Below, piece by piece: positions 1-7,631 of a DNA stretch of 28,675 bases. The stretch is from contig DAIUEJ010000036.1 of NCBI GenBank assembly GCA_036845225.1, forward strand, positions 1 through 28,675, given 5' to 3'. The notes beneath the pieces were generated by a model, which saw only the letters and a list, made by a program, of their open reading frames with translations, was not told the origin of the DNA and did no database searches. Origin of the DNA: FEN-680 sp036845225 (GTDB lineage Bacteria > Actinomycetota > Geothermincolia > Fen-727 > Anoxymicrobiaceae). The position numbers were made by a program, and so were the translations under genes. Every line of letters begins with the position of its first letter. Position 1 is the stretch's first letter.

Positions 1-184
1 CTCGGTAATCGGCTTCAGGGGGGCAGAATGATAGCGTCGGTGGTTGGAAATGGGAAATACTGATTAGGGTCCGTTTGGGGGTGCCATCCAAAGACTTTCG
101 GGCTTTCAGGTGGCGGACCTCATAGTCCCCTCTCGGACTGGGTGGCCGGGGAAGCGTCCTCAATGTGCGCGGCTTGCAGGCCAT

Positions 185-340
185 ATGGCAAGGTCGGGCG
201 AAGAGTACGAGGTAGAGAGACACCTCAAGGCCCTGGGGGACGAGAGCGAGAATGTCCGCAAATTAGCGGCAATAGCCCTCGGGGAGATAGGAGACCCCCG
301 TGCGGTTGAGCCCCTTATCCGCGCTGAAGAAAGAAGATAG
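185..340 (+). CDS. Small single-HEAT-repeat protein, probably a remnant
   Basis: The reading frame is open from a GTG at 110, but the first 25 codons look non-coding. The ATG at 185 starts a more protein-like stretch of 51 residues. That stretch contains one HEAT/PBS-lyase-type repeat (VRKLAAIALGEIGDPRAVEP). HEAT repeats normally occur in arrays of several units, so this looks like the tail of a decayed HEAT protein or an isolated one-repeat protein. The start has only a weak AGG-type ribosome binding site. The stop codon lies 2 nt before the next gene, which suggests co-transcription with the SepIVA-like gene. The function is unknown; at most it would bind a partner protein. Confidence 0.45.
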   Translation: MARSGEEYEVERHLKALGDESENVRKLAAIALGEIGDPRAVEPLIRAEERR

Positions 341-342
341 AG

Positions 343-897
343 ATGCCGGATACATCATCTGACACGACAGCCGATGGAAAGAAAATGGACATATTCGCTC
401 GCCTGGACAAGCTCGAGGACTTCATCGCCAAATCCAAGCGGATCCCTCTATCTTCCTCCGTGGCGGTGAACGAGGCGGAGTTCTACGACCTTCTTGACGA
501 CATCCGGGCGACGCTGCCGAACGAGCTCAAGCAGGCGAGGTTTGTCTCCAAGGAGCGCGACAGGATACTCGGCGAGGCGCAGCGCAAGGAAGAAGAGCTA
601 CTCGCCAAGGCCGAGAAGCACGCCGACCAGCTGGTCCAGCAGACCGAGATCACCAAGCAGGCGGAGCTCGAGCGCGACCACTTGATCGACGAGGCGCAGG
701 AAGAGTCCCGGCGCATCATCTACGACGCGGAGGACGTTGCCGACCGCATCTTCGGCGAGCTCGAGGCATCGCTCAGCGAGGCCAAAGACTCCACCGACGA
801 GATCCTGACCCGCATCACCTCCTGGCGCGAGAAGCTGCGCGGGCATGCCGAGCAGCCGGCGGAGGAGGGCTACGAATACGAGCGCGAAGACGAGTAG
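343..897 (+). CDS. SepIVA/DivIVA-like coiled-coil cell-division protein
   Basis: This 184-residue protein has a short N-terminal segment (MDIFARLDKLEDFIAKSKRI at about residues 15-34, then IPLSSSVAVNEAEFYDLLDD). It is followed by a long charged coiled coil at roughly residues 55-150, rich in Glu, Lys, Ala and Arg, and an acidic tail. The N-terminal pattern matches the actinobacterial SepIVA family (mycobacterial septum-site DivIVA paralogue), which acts in septation and envelope growth at the cytoplasmic membrane. An alternative start is the ATG at 385 (MDIFARLDK), which may be the true one. It follows the HEAT remnant by 2 nt and is closed by a strong terminator at 922-945. In mycobacteria this family is encoded near coaD and rpmF; neither is in view. 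The family call is good; the exact role is inferred. Confidence 0.75.
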   Translation: MPDTSSDTTADGKKMDIFARLDKLEDFIAKSKRIPLSSSVAVNEAEFYDLLDDIRATLPNELKQARFVSKERDRILGEAQRKEEELLAKAEKHADQLVQQTEITKQAELERDHLIDEAQEESRRIIYDAEDVADRIFGELEASLSEAKDSTDEILTRITSWREKLRGHAEQPAEEGYEYEREDE

Positions 898-902
898 CCC
901 CC

Positions 903-912
903 GGCACGTGCC
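903..912. repeat. 10-bp perfect palindrome GGCACGTGCC
   Basis: GGCACGTGCC lies 5 nt after the stop codon of the SepIVA-like gene and just before its terminator hairpin. It could be a minor extension of the terminator structure or chance in GC-rich DNA. Confidence 0.35.
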
Positions 913-921
913 CGACCTTGA

Positions 922-945
922 CCCCGACCCCTCGGTCGGGGTTTT
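922..945 (+). terminator. Rho-independent terminator after the SepIVA-like gene
   Basis: A perfect 8-bp stem (CCCCGACC / GGTCGGGG) with a 4-nt CCTC loop is followed directly by TTTT. It lies 25 nt downstream of the stop codon, in the right orientation to end the HEAT/SepIVA transcript. Confidence 0.85.
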
Positions 946-1085
946 CGATTGCAGGATTGGAGCTCGAATCCTCGAAACGGAACAGGCGACATGAACAACA
1001 GATCACGCGCCCCGGCCCTCAAGATGGACGTTTCCGCAATAATAATCGCTGGCACATACTGAATTGGAATACGGGGATATGAGCT

Positions 1086-2113
1086 TTAAGAGTCCAGTCC
1101 TACTTCGCCGGCGCTCCACCCGAGCTGGGCAGCGGCGTCTTCGGGTACATCGCCCTTTCCGAGCACCTCGGGATCTACTACCCGCGCGGAGGGATGATCG
1201 GTATCCCGAACGGCATAGCGAACGCCGGCAGGAANNNNNNNNNNNNNNNNNNNNNNNNNNNNNNNNNNNNNNNNNNNNNNNNNNNNNNNNNNNNNNNNNN
1301 NNNNNNNNNNNNNNNNNNNNNNNNNNNNNNNNNNAGATCAGGACCAACGTCAAGGTCGAGAAACTGCTGGTAGAGAACGGCACGGCCTTCGGGGTCAGGC
1401 TCGAGGACGGCTCGGAGATCACTTCGAAGATGGTCGTGTCCAACCTGAACGGGCAGGTCACCTACCTGAAGCTCGTGGGCCCGGACAAGCTCCCGAAGTG
1501 GGCCGTCAAGGGCATAGCCAGCTACAAGAACTCGATGCCCTGCCCGATGATCTACGTCGGCCTCGACAAGAAGCCGGAACTGGAGGCTCACCACACGGTC
1601 GTCTCGAGCTCGCTCGAGTCCATGAACGACGTCTGGAACAACTACTACAAGCTGAACCTCATCCCCGAGACGGCGATGAGCCTGGTGTGCTGGCCCACCG
1701 AGGCAGACCCGTCGCTCGCCCCCGAGGGAAAGCACATCCTCAACTTCCTGTGCAACGCGCCCGCGCCCTACGCGCCGCTGGGAGACAACTGGGACCGCCT
1801 CAAGGGCTGGTACAAGGAAGCGGCCATCAAGGAGCTCGAGGAGTGGGTGCTGCCGGACGTCCGCGACCACATCGAATACATCCAGGTCTCGACTCCGCTC
1901 GACTTCGAGCGCAGGCTCCTGCACCCGCAAGGCGGCATCTACGGGCTGTTCAGCGACGTGACGTCGCTCGCGATGTTCAGGCCCCGCTCGCGCTCGAAAG
2001 CGATCAGGAACCTCTACCTGACCGGCAGTTCGACCCACCTGGGCGGAGGCGTCCCGACCACGATCGCCTCCGGGATAGTCACCTCGAAGTACATCATGAA
2101 GGACCACGGATAG
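1086..2113 (+). CDS. Broken, gap-interrupted phytoene desaturase-family FAD oxidoreductase
   Basis: The right part (1337-2113) encodes about 258 residues of a CrtI/retinol-saturase-type oxidoreductase. It ends in the usual C-terminal FAD-binding motif (LYLTGSSTHLGGGVPTTIAS). Left of the N-run, the homologous frame is a different one: it reads VQSYFAGAPPELGSGVFGY and YYPRGGMIGIPNGIANAGR, which align with residues 193-235 of the intact paralogue at 2352. That frame has a TGA at 1080-1082. No N-terminal GxGxxG dinucleotide-binding region is present upstream, where about 190 residues would be expected. The paralogue suggests the gap really hides only about 15-30 nt. The gene is therefore either a true 5'-deleted pseudogene or an assembly artefact next to the gap. 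Any start near 1064 is out of frame with the real left-hand coding and should not be used. Confidence 0.7.
1235..1334. other. 100-N scaffold gap
   Basis: Exactly 100 N, the conventional placeholder for a gap of unknown size. Homology to one gene family continues on both sides, but in different frames. The true missing length should be 3n+2 nt, and by alignment to the paralogue about 17-26 nt. Confidence 0.98.
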
Positions 2114-2122
2114 GAGGAACAG

Positions 2123-2266
2123 GTGAAGAGATTCAGGAAACTCATGCTTCTGCTCGCGGTCGGAGGGCTCGTCGCCTTATGGTTCTCGGCGAGCGAGAGC
2201 ACAAGGCGCTACCTGGTCTACATCGGCAAGCAGGTCCCCGCCCTGCCTTATCGCTACTTCATCTGA
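2123..2266 (+). CDS. Small 47-residue single-pass membrane protein
   Basis: A GTG start at 2123 follows a strong AGGAGG ribosome binding site, 9 nt after the stop of the upstream oxidoreductase. The product begins with a basic segment (MKRFRK), then a hydrophobic helix (LMLLLAVGGLVALWF, about residues 7-21), then a polar tail containing STRRYLVYIGKQVP and ending YRYFI. Topology is probably a single membrane anchor with a short tail. The layout (basic start, one helix, then RRYL) loosely resembles small actinobacterial proteins of the DUF6893 type, but I cannot confirm membership. It lies between two paralogous FAD oxidoreductases on the same strand and may help anchor them to the membrane. 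That role is an inference. Confidence 0.65.
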   Translation: MKRFRKLMLLLAVGGLVALWFSASESTRRYLVYIGKQVPALPYRYFI

Positions 2267-2280
2267 TGAGACCCGAGGGC

Positions 2281-2302
2281 GTAGCGCCGGCGTCCCGCCG
2301 GC
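2281..2302. repeat. GC-rich REP-like palindrome (GCCGGC-GTCCC-GCCGGC)
   Basis: A perfect 6-bp inverted repeat with a 5-nt loop (2286-2291 and 2297-2302) is preceded by GTAGC. It lies in the 85-nt gap upstream of the intact oxidoreductase. The GTAGC + GCCGGC + GTCCC layout resembles dispersed REP-type elements seen in many environmental genomes. That similarity is from memory, not from a search. Confidence 0.4.
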
Positions 2303-2351
2303 AAGACTTAAGAAAACGGACCTGACCCTCAAAAGTTAAGGGGAGTGCGGA

Positions 2352-3851
2352 ATGTACGACTATGACGCAGTTGTCATCGGCGCCGGTCTGGGCGGGCTCT
2401 CCACCGCGGCGTGCCTCGCGAAGAACGGACTCAAGACGCTGGTGTGCGAGAACACCTCGTGGGTGGGCGGCTGCTGCTCGTCCTACGAGCAGGACGGCTA
2501 CCAGTTCGACATCGGCGCGAGCGTCGTCGAGCTCTCGTGGATAATCGACGAGCTGTTCAAGGCCCTCGGCAAGAAGACGTCGGACTATATCGACTTCATC
2601 CCGGTCGACCCGATCTACGGCTTCGTGACCGAGGACGGCAAGCGCTTCTCCTATCCCGTCGACAAGGACGCCACGCGGGAAGTGCTGGCCGGTTTCTCGA
2701 GGGAGGACGCGGAGGCCTGGGACAAGTTCGCCAGGCTGGGCTCCGAGATCGTCACCCAGGCATTCGGCCCCATCATGACGAGCCCGTTCATGACCCTGAT
2801 GGACGCGGTGAAGCTCGGCGCGAAGAACCCGAAGATGCTCGGCTACATGAGGTACGTGCTCATGAACTTCGAGAGCACGCTGTGCTCGTTCTTCAAGAGC
2901 GACAAGGTGCGCGCGTCCATGAGCCTGCAATCTTACTTCGTCGGCCTGCCGCCCGCCCTGTGCCCGGGTTACATCGCGTTCCTCGCGTACTCCGAGCACG
3001 AGGGGATCTTCTACCCTCGCGGCGGGATGGTCCAGATACCGAAGGCGATCGAGAAAGTGTTCAAAGAATTCGGCGGCGAGATGAAGTTCGACGCGCGCGT
3101 GAAGAAAGTCCTGATGGAAGGCGGGCGCGCCGCCGGCGTGGAGCTTGCGGACGGCACGCAGATACGCTCGAAGGTGGTCGTCTCGAACGTGAACGCCAAG
3201 ACGCTGTACCTGGACATGATCGGGCGGGAGAACCTGCCTTCATGGGCGACCCGTGCGATGGAGAGCTACGAGGTGTCAGTGCCGGCGCCGATGATCATGC
3301 TCGGGCTCGACACGAAGCCCGACCTCGACGCGCACCACACCTTCTGCTACACGACCCTCGAGGAGATGAACTCGATCTGGTTCGAGGACTACCTGCAGAA
3401 GAAGCTGCCGGACCGGGGCTTCATGTTCATCTCGTGGCCCACGCACGCTGACCCGTCGCTCGCCCCCGATGGGCATCACTGCCTCAACCTGGTCACCTTC
3501 GCCCCTTACGAGCTGGCTCAGGGCGACTGGGACGACATGAGGGAGCAGTACCTGGATGCCCAGCTGGATCTTCTCGAGAAGAAGTTCGGCCTCGACATCC
3601 GCGGCAACATCAAGGTCGTGAAGCTCAACACCCCAAAGGACTTCGCGAGGATGTACCTGCACCCCGGCGGCGCGGTCTACGCGCTGCAGAACGACATCAT
3701 GGCCAGCGCCTTCTTCCGGCCCCGGCTGCGGTCCAAGGCGGTGCCGGGGCTGTACCTGTCCGGCGCCTCCACGCACTTCGGCGGCGGGGTGCCCCCAACG
3801 ATCGGCTCAGGGATAGCGGCGAGCAGTTGCATCCTGGAGGACAATCAGTAG
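2352..3851 (+). CDS. Phytoene desaturase/retinol saturase-family FAD oxidoreductase
   Basis: This intact 499-residue protein is of the usual family size. The N-terminal Rossmann motif reads DAVVIGAGLGGLSTAACLA (residues about 5-23), followed by the conserved ENTSWVGGCCSSY segment that contacts FAD. The middle has YPRGGMVQIPKAIEK. The C-terminal FAD motif is GLYLSGASTHFGGGVPPTIG. This is the COG1233 class, which includes CrtI-type carotene desaturases and retinol saturases. The substrate cannot be read from sequence. No phytoene synthase or isoprenoid gene is nearby, so a carotenoid role is not supported by context. The start ATG is preceded by AAGGGGAG. It forms a + strand block with the broken paralogue and the small membrane protein, and its stop codon touches the large inverted repeat at 3850. 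Confidence 0.85.
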   Translation: MYDYDAVVIGAGLGGLSTAACLAKNGLKTLVCENTSWVGGCCSSYEQDGYQFDIGASVVELSWIIDELFKALGKKTSDYIDFIPVDPIYGFVTEDGKRFSYPVDKDATREVLAGFSREDAEAWDKFARLGSEIVTQAFGPIMTSPFMTLMDAVKLGAKNPKMLGYMRYVLMNFESTLCSFFKSDKVRASMSLQSYFVGLPPALCPGYIAFLAYSEHEGIFYPRGGMVQIPKAIEKVFKEFGGEMKFDARVKKVLMEGGRAAGVELADGTQIRSKVVVSNVNAKTLYLDMIGRENLPSWATRAMESYEVSVPAPMIMLGLDTKPDLDAHHTFCYTTLEEMNSIWFEDYLQKKLPDRGFMFISWPTHADPSLAPDGHHCLNLVTFAPYELAQGDWDDMREQYLDAQLDLLEKKFGLDIRGNIKVVKLNTPKDFARMYLHPGGAVYALQNDIMASAFFRPRLRSKAVPGLYLSGASTHFGGGVPPTIGSGIAASSCILEDNQ

Positions 3852-3950
3852 GGGTCAGGCACCGTCCACCTTTTTGTCCACCTCTGCACCATTCGCGGAA
3901 ATGTTTTTACCGTTTGCGGTGGACAAAAAGGTGGACGGTGCCTGACCCCT
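3850..3950. repeat. 33-bp near-perfect inverted repeat; bidirectional terminator and family repeat
   Basis: The arms 3850-3882 and 3918-3950 are exact reverse complements over 33 bp, with a 35-nt loop. Each arm begins with the 13-mer GGGGTCAGGCACC and contains GTCCACC twice around TTTTT. It exactly fills the space between two convergent genes, overlapping the stop codon at 3849-3851 and ending 4 nt from the opposite stop at 3954. The T-tract and A-tract inside the arms and the strong stem suggest bidirectional termination. The 13-mer recurs at 25236-25248. Confidence 0.8.
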
Positions 3951-3953
3951 GAA

Positions 3954-4925
3954 TTATTCCGGGGCCCCGCAGGCTTCCATGACGCGAAGGGCCAGGCCCA
4001 GCGCGCGGGCGCCGTCCTCTCCGCTGACTATGGGGGGCTTCCGGTCGCGGACGGACTCCACAAAGTTCTCGAGCTCCAGCCGCAGCGGCTCCCCGTAACG
4101 GCTCAGGTACGGTATCTCTGTCACGGTCTCCTGCTTGTACCCCATGCGCGCGTCGTAGAAGTAATCGCTGGTCACGTAGTGGTGGATCGCGAGCGTCTGC
4201 CTGATGAGGTCCCCGCTGACGTAGGCGTCCAGCTGGGTGACCGCGAGCCGCCTCACTTTCGCCTGGCTGACGCGGCTGGCCGTGAAGTCGGCGATCGTGC
4301 CACTCGCGAACTTGACCTGCGCCACCGCGAGGTCCTCCGTGGCGCCGTGCAGTGCCCTGCAGACGGCGTTGACCGTCTCGACCTCGCTGTCCGCGAGCGA
4401 GAGGACGATGTCGATGTCGTGGATCATGAGGTCGAGTATCACGCCGCTCGTGCCAATCCAGGAAGGCGAATAAGGGCTCAGGCGCTCGCAACTGAAGAAG
4501 ATCGGGTCCTTGACCAGCCGGGGCAGCTCCATGCAGACGGGATTGTAGCGCTCGACGTGCCCCACCTGCAGAAGGCGCCCGCCGTCCGCGGCGATGCGGC
4601 ACAGCTCCGCGGCCTGCTCCATGTCCGGCGTGATGGGCTTCTCGACCAGGACATCGCGCCCGGCTAAGAGCGCCTGCTTGCAGGACTCGAAATGGGCGTC
4701 CGTCGGAAGGGCGATCACCACCGCGTCGACGGCGTCAAGCAGCTCCTCCGGGCTGTCGAACCGCGTCCCTCCACGCTCGCTGGCAACCTCGCCGGCGGCT
4801 TCCGTGTCGCGGTCGAAGACGCCGACCAGTCGGGCGCCGGGCAGGGACGAGAGGATGCGCGCGTGGTTGCGCCCCATGTAGCCGACGCCGAGGACGCCGA
4901 CCCTGACATCATCCGTCGAAGCCAA
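3954..4925 (-). CDS. Gfo/Idh/MocA-family NAD(P)-dependent sugar dehydrogenase
   Basis: This 323-residue protein has an N-terminal nucleotide-binding motif VGVLGVGYMGRNHARIL (residues about 9-25), the family's EKP signature at 95-97, VGHVERYNP at 121-129, and the catalytic-region GVILDLMIHDIDIVL with His169. Such enzymes oxidise a ring or side-chain hydroxyl of nucleotide sugars. The closest functional class I would propose is the WlbA/WbpB type, which makes a 3-keto sugar for later transamination. That fits the DegT aminotransferases and acyltransferases of the same operon. The start is TTG with a good AAGGAG site 7 nt upstream. It is the last gene of the minus-strand operon and ends at the large inverted repeat. 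Substrate assignment is inference. Confidence 0.85.
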   Translation of the reverse strand: MASTDDVRVGVLGVGYMGRNHARILSSLPGARLVGVFDRDTEAAGEVASERGGTRFDSPEELLDAVDAVVIALPTDAHFESCKQALLAGRDVLVEKPITPDMEQAAELCRIAADGGRLLQVGHVERYNPVCMELPRLVKDPIFFSCERLSPYSPSWIGTSGVILDLMIHDIDIVLSLADSEVETVNAVCRALHGATEDLAVAQVKFASGTIADFTASRVSQAKVRRLAVTQLDAYVSGDLIRQTLAIHHYVTSDYFYDARMGYKQETVTEIPYLSRYGEPLRLELENFVESVRDRKPPIVSGEDGARALGLALRVMEACGAPE

Positions 4926-4988
4926 TTGTGTCTCCTTCGCGAATCTCCAGAGAAATGATAACAGTTCGGGCTCGCGGGGCGACGGCCC

Positions 4989-5705
4989 TCAGTCCCGCTC
5001 AGCCTCTCCGGCATCTCTAGCAGGCACTCCGATAAAAAGCCTGCCCGCCGGCACGTCGGTGACCACTACCGCGCCCATCCCCACCAGCGCCATCTCCCCC
5101 ACTGTTATGCCCGCCAACAGGCAGGCGCCGGCGCCGATCTCCGCCTCTCTCTTGACGGTCGGACCGCGGTGGGTCTTGCTCGTCTTCATCGTCGGATAGC
5201 GGTCGTTGGTGGTGATGACCTTCGGCCCGATGAACACGTCCTCCTCGAGCACCACCTCGCCCGTGATGTAAGCACCCGTCTGCACCCTCGTCCTCGCGCC
5301 TGCTTCGACATCCGCCTCGACCATCACCGCGCGACCCAGGAGTACTCCGGTGGCGAACGAGCAGCTCTCCCTGACGCCCGCCCCGTCGCCGATGAAGCAT
5401 TCCTCGCCGAAAGTGGTCCCGGCGTAGACGACCGCGCAGGCGCCGACGACGCTTCCCGCGCCGATCGAGAGCGGGCCTTTAAGAGAGACGGCGCGCGTGC
5501 TGGAGGCCGCCGCTCGTGGCGGCTTTCCGAGGACGCTCATGGGCCCCACCTCGACACCGGCTCCCAGCTGCGTGCCCTTGAGCACTACGGCGCCGTGCCC
5601 GAGCACAACCCCGTCAGCGAGGACGGCGCCCTCCTCCACGACTACCCCGTGCCCGAAGGAACAGCGTGAGCCTATGGCGGCACCAGGTGAAATCGAACTC
5701 TCCAT
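4989..5705 (-). CDS. Left-handed beta-helix (hexapeptide) acyltransferase
   Basis: The 238 residues from the ATG at 5705 are largely hexapeptide repeats (patterns such as IGAGSVVG, IGDGAGV, IGPKVI, IGAGACLLAG). They end in GRLFIGVPARDAG, typical of LbH acetyltransferases. The segment around NDRYPTMKTSKTH resembles WlbB/WbpD-type nucleotide-amino-sugar N-acetyltransferases, though the protein is longer than that family's roughly 190 residues. The frame is open further up to 5768, but that would overlap the preceding glycosyltransferase, and GGAGAG precedes the 5705 ATG. It lies directly upstream of the Gfo/Idh/MocA dehydrogenase. A role in N-acylating an amino sugar is likely; donor and acceptor are unknown. 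Confidence 0.82.
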   Translation of the reverse strand: MESSISPGAAIGSRCSFGHGVVVEEGAVLADGVVLGHGAVVLKGTQLGAGVEVGPMSVLGKPPRAAASSTRAVSLKGPLSIGAGSVVGACAVVYAGTTFGEECFIGDGAGVRESCSFATGVLLGRAVMVEADVEAGARTRVQTGAYITGEVVLEEDVFIGPKVITTNDRYPTMKTSKTHRGPTVKREAEIGAGACLLAGITVGEMALVGMGAVVVTDVPAGRLFIGVPARDAGEAERD

Positions 5706-5742
5706 TATCTCTCCGCGGTTCGGCTTGCTCTCGCCAGTCTTA

Positions 5743-6954
5743 TCATAGCGGATATTCCGCCACTTCAACGTGCGCCGGTTCCCTTCGGCCTCGTGATGCG
5801 GCGATCAAGGACCGGTAGACCGCCCCCAGCGCCACCCCTTGAACGCGCGCGTCGAACCGCTGCTCCACTATCTTCCTTCCCTGCGCGCCCATCTCTACGC
5901 GGGCCGACGGGTCGGACGCGAGCGAAACCAGTCTTTCCGCGAGGCTCTTCGGGTCTCTCTCGGGTACCAGGTAGCCGGTCGTCCCGTCGATCACGATACC
6001 CGGTATGTCGCAGTGATTGGTGGCCAGCACGGGCATCCCCGAGGCCGCGGCCTCGATTATCGATACGGGAGCGCCGCCCTCGTTGTCCCCGGAGGCCGCG
6101 GTCACACTGGGTGACAGGAACACATCGTGAAGGTAGAGTTGTTCGACGAACGCCGCGCGCGGCTGATAGCCGAGCATCCTGACGCGCTCCTGGAGCCCAT
6201 ATTGCTCGATCTTCCCCAGTATTCTCTGCTTCTCCTTCTCTCCCGCCTTGCTGCCATCAGAGTCGCCGATGACCGTGACGGACAGCTCGATGCCCGGCCT
6301 GAGACCCAGGGCGAGGCCCACGGCTTCAAGAGCGTCGGGGAAGCCCTTCTTCTCGCGAAACGACCCGGCCAGAAGGACCGTGACCTCGCCGCCCTCAGGA
6401 CGCCGCCTCGCCTCGTACCTCACCTCGTCGAGCGGGATGCCCAGTCTCTGCACGAACACCTTTTCCGCCGGGCACCCCAGCTCGATCAGTTTTTCCCTCA
6501 TGTGAGGTCCCTCGACCAGGAACACGTCGCCCCTCTCGAAGAGGCGCCGGTACCGCCGGCGCCAGCGCGGTTTCTCACGCGGCAGCACGCTGATGTCATA
6601 TCCGTAAAAGGACGTGACCAGGGCGAAGCCACGCTCCCGGCGAAAGCCCGACACGAAGTAGCCTGAGGGACCGAAGTGCGCGTGCACCACGTCCGGCCTG
6701 TCCCGCCGAAGCAGCCGGGCCAGGAAGGGATTGCGGCCGGTTTCGTTGAGCAACTTGTTGAGGAAACCGCGTCCCGAGGTCATCCTGCCGGCCCCGAACG
6801 ACCGCAGGCGCGAAATCGGGAAGACGTCCAGGTTCTGGGTCCCCTGGCAGTACACCTCAGCCTCGAACGCGGGCACATTGATGAGCTGGTTGTAAAGCCA
6901 GTTCTCCGTGATCGGCAGGTACGGGCCCGCCTTGTAATGTATTACCAGTGCCAT
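5743..6954 (-). CDS. GT4-family glycosyltransferase (colanic-acid WcaL-like)
   Basis: The 403 residues form a GT-B enzyme. The N-terminal domain contains DVVHAHFGPSGYF and SFYGYDISVL. The C-terminal domain contains VTVLLAGSFREKKGFPDAL and the donor-binding signature EGGAPVSIIEAAASGMPVLA followed by GTTGYLVPERD. These are GT4 hallmarks; the HAHFG...GYD pattern is typical of enzymes annotated as colanic acid glycosyltransferases (WcaL). It would transfer a sugar from a nucleotide donor to a lipid-linked acceptor on the inner face of the membrane. It lies 85 nt after the acetyltransferase gene and 37 nt before the next acyltransferase. The ATG at 6954 has a weak ribosome binding site. Confidence 0.85.
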   Translation of the reverse strand: MALVIHYKAGPYLPITENWLYNQLINVPAFEAEVYCQGTQNLDVFPISRLRSFGAGRMTSGRGFLNKLLNETGRNPFLARLLRRDRPDVVHAHFGPSGYFVSGFRRERGFALVTSFYGYDISVLPREKPRWRRRYRRLFERGDVFLVEGPHMREKLIELGCPAEKVFVQRLGIPLDEVRYEARRRPEGGEVTVLLAGSFREKKGFPDALEAVGLALGLRPGIELSVTVIGDSDGSKAGEKEKQRILGKIEQYGLQERVRMLGYQPRAAFVEQLYLHDVFLSPSVTAASGDNEGGAPVSIIEAAASGMPVLATNHCDIPGIVIDGTTGYLVPERDPKSLAERLVSLASDPSARVEMGAQGRKIVEQRFDARVQGVALGAVYRSLIAASRGRREPAHVEVAEYPL

Positions 6955-7039
6955 GATCCAGTGCCTTCGTCAGTTGAGAGAGCCAGCCACGTCAGGCGCG
7001 TCAATCGCTGATCCGGCACGTGCAGGCGGACTCGTGGAC

Positions 7040-7627
7040 TCAACGCTCCTGCCATTCCGTGTACCAGGCAAGCAGTTGAGGGTCGTCCTCAAGATAAGCC
7101 TTGTCCATCTCTCGCGTGTCTCCGACAACGGTAGCGGGGTCGCCCGCCACGACGTCGAACGCGGCGACGTCAGCCCTGACTATGCTTCCCGCCGCGACCA
7201 GCGCCCCGTCGCCGATGGTCACGCCCGGGAGCACGAGGACCCTGGACCCGATAAACACGTACCTGCCCAGGGTGACAGGCTCCAGCTGGTATCCCTTTTT
7301 CTGCTCCTCGGGGCATTCGAGGTAGTGACGGCCGTAAAGCCTTATCGAGATATGCGAGCTGTGAGTGAGAAGGCCCGACCAGGCGCTGACCTGGGTGCCC
7401 TCCCCGATAGCCAGCCGGGCGCTGCCGTCCAGCACGGTGTAGTGCCCGATGTAAACGTTGTCCTCGACAAAGACATTCTCCGGCCGGTATATGAACGTGG
7501 AGCTGCTGACCCTTGTATTGACACGGTATGCGCCCGAAGCTTCCGTGTAGCCGCGGACCATCCTGGTGGCGGGGTGCTTGCGCCTGTGGACATTCAATCT
7601 TGCGCGAACAGTTTCCGGCACACGCAC
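7040..7627 (-). CDS. WcaF/Maa-like hexapeptide O- or N-acetyltransferase
   Basis: This 195-residue protein has a helical N-terminus and then hexapeptide turns (VFVEDNVYIGHYTVLDG, LAIGEGTQVSAWSG, VFIGSRVLVLPGVTIGDGAL). The expected catalytic histidine lies in LLTHSSH, followed by the AGDPATVVGD cap. Size and pattern fit the maltose/galactoside acetyltransferase group used in capsule and O-antigen loci. The GTG start at 7627 comes 4 nt after the aminotransferase stop, with GGAGG overlapping that stop, so the two are translationally linked. The likely job is to acylate the amino sugar made by the adjacent aminotransferase. Confidence 0.82.
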   Translation of the reverse strand: MRVPETVRARLNVHRRKHPATRMVRGYTEASGAYRVNTRVSSSTFIYRPENVFVEDNVYIGHYTVLDGSARLAIGEGTQVSAWSGLLTHSSHISIRLYGRHYLECPEEQKKGYQLEPVTLGRYVFIGSRVLVLPGVTIGDGALVAAGSIVRADVAAFDVVAGDPATVVGDTREMDKAYLEDDPQLLAWYTEWQER

Positions 7628-7631
7628 GATG

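Noticed and set aside
1064..1234. ATG at 1064 as the start of the first oxidoreductase
   Set aside because: The frame from 1064 gives a low-complexity Arg-rich sequence up to the gap. The homologous residues (QSYFAGAPPEL and YYPRGGMIGIP) are in another frame, so this start is an artefact of the N-run keeping the frame open.
3850..3950. CRISPR or attachment-site reading of the large inverted repeat
   Set aside because: There are only two arms in inverted orientation, no spacer series, and no integrase or cas gene in the window.
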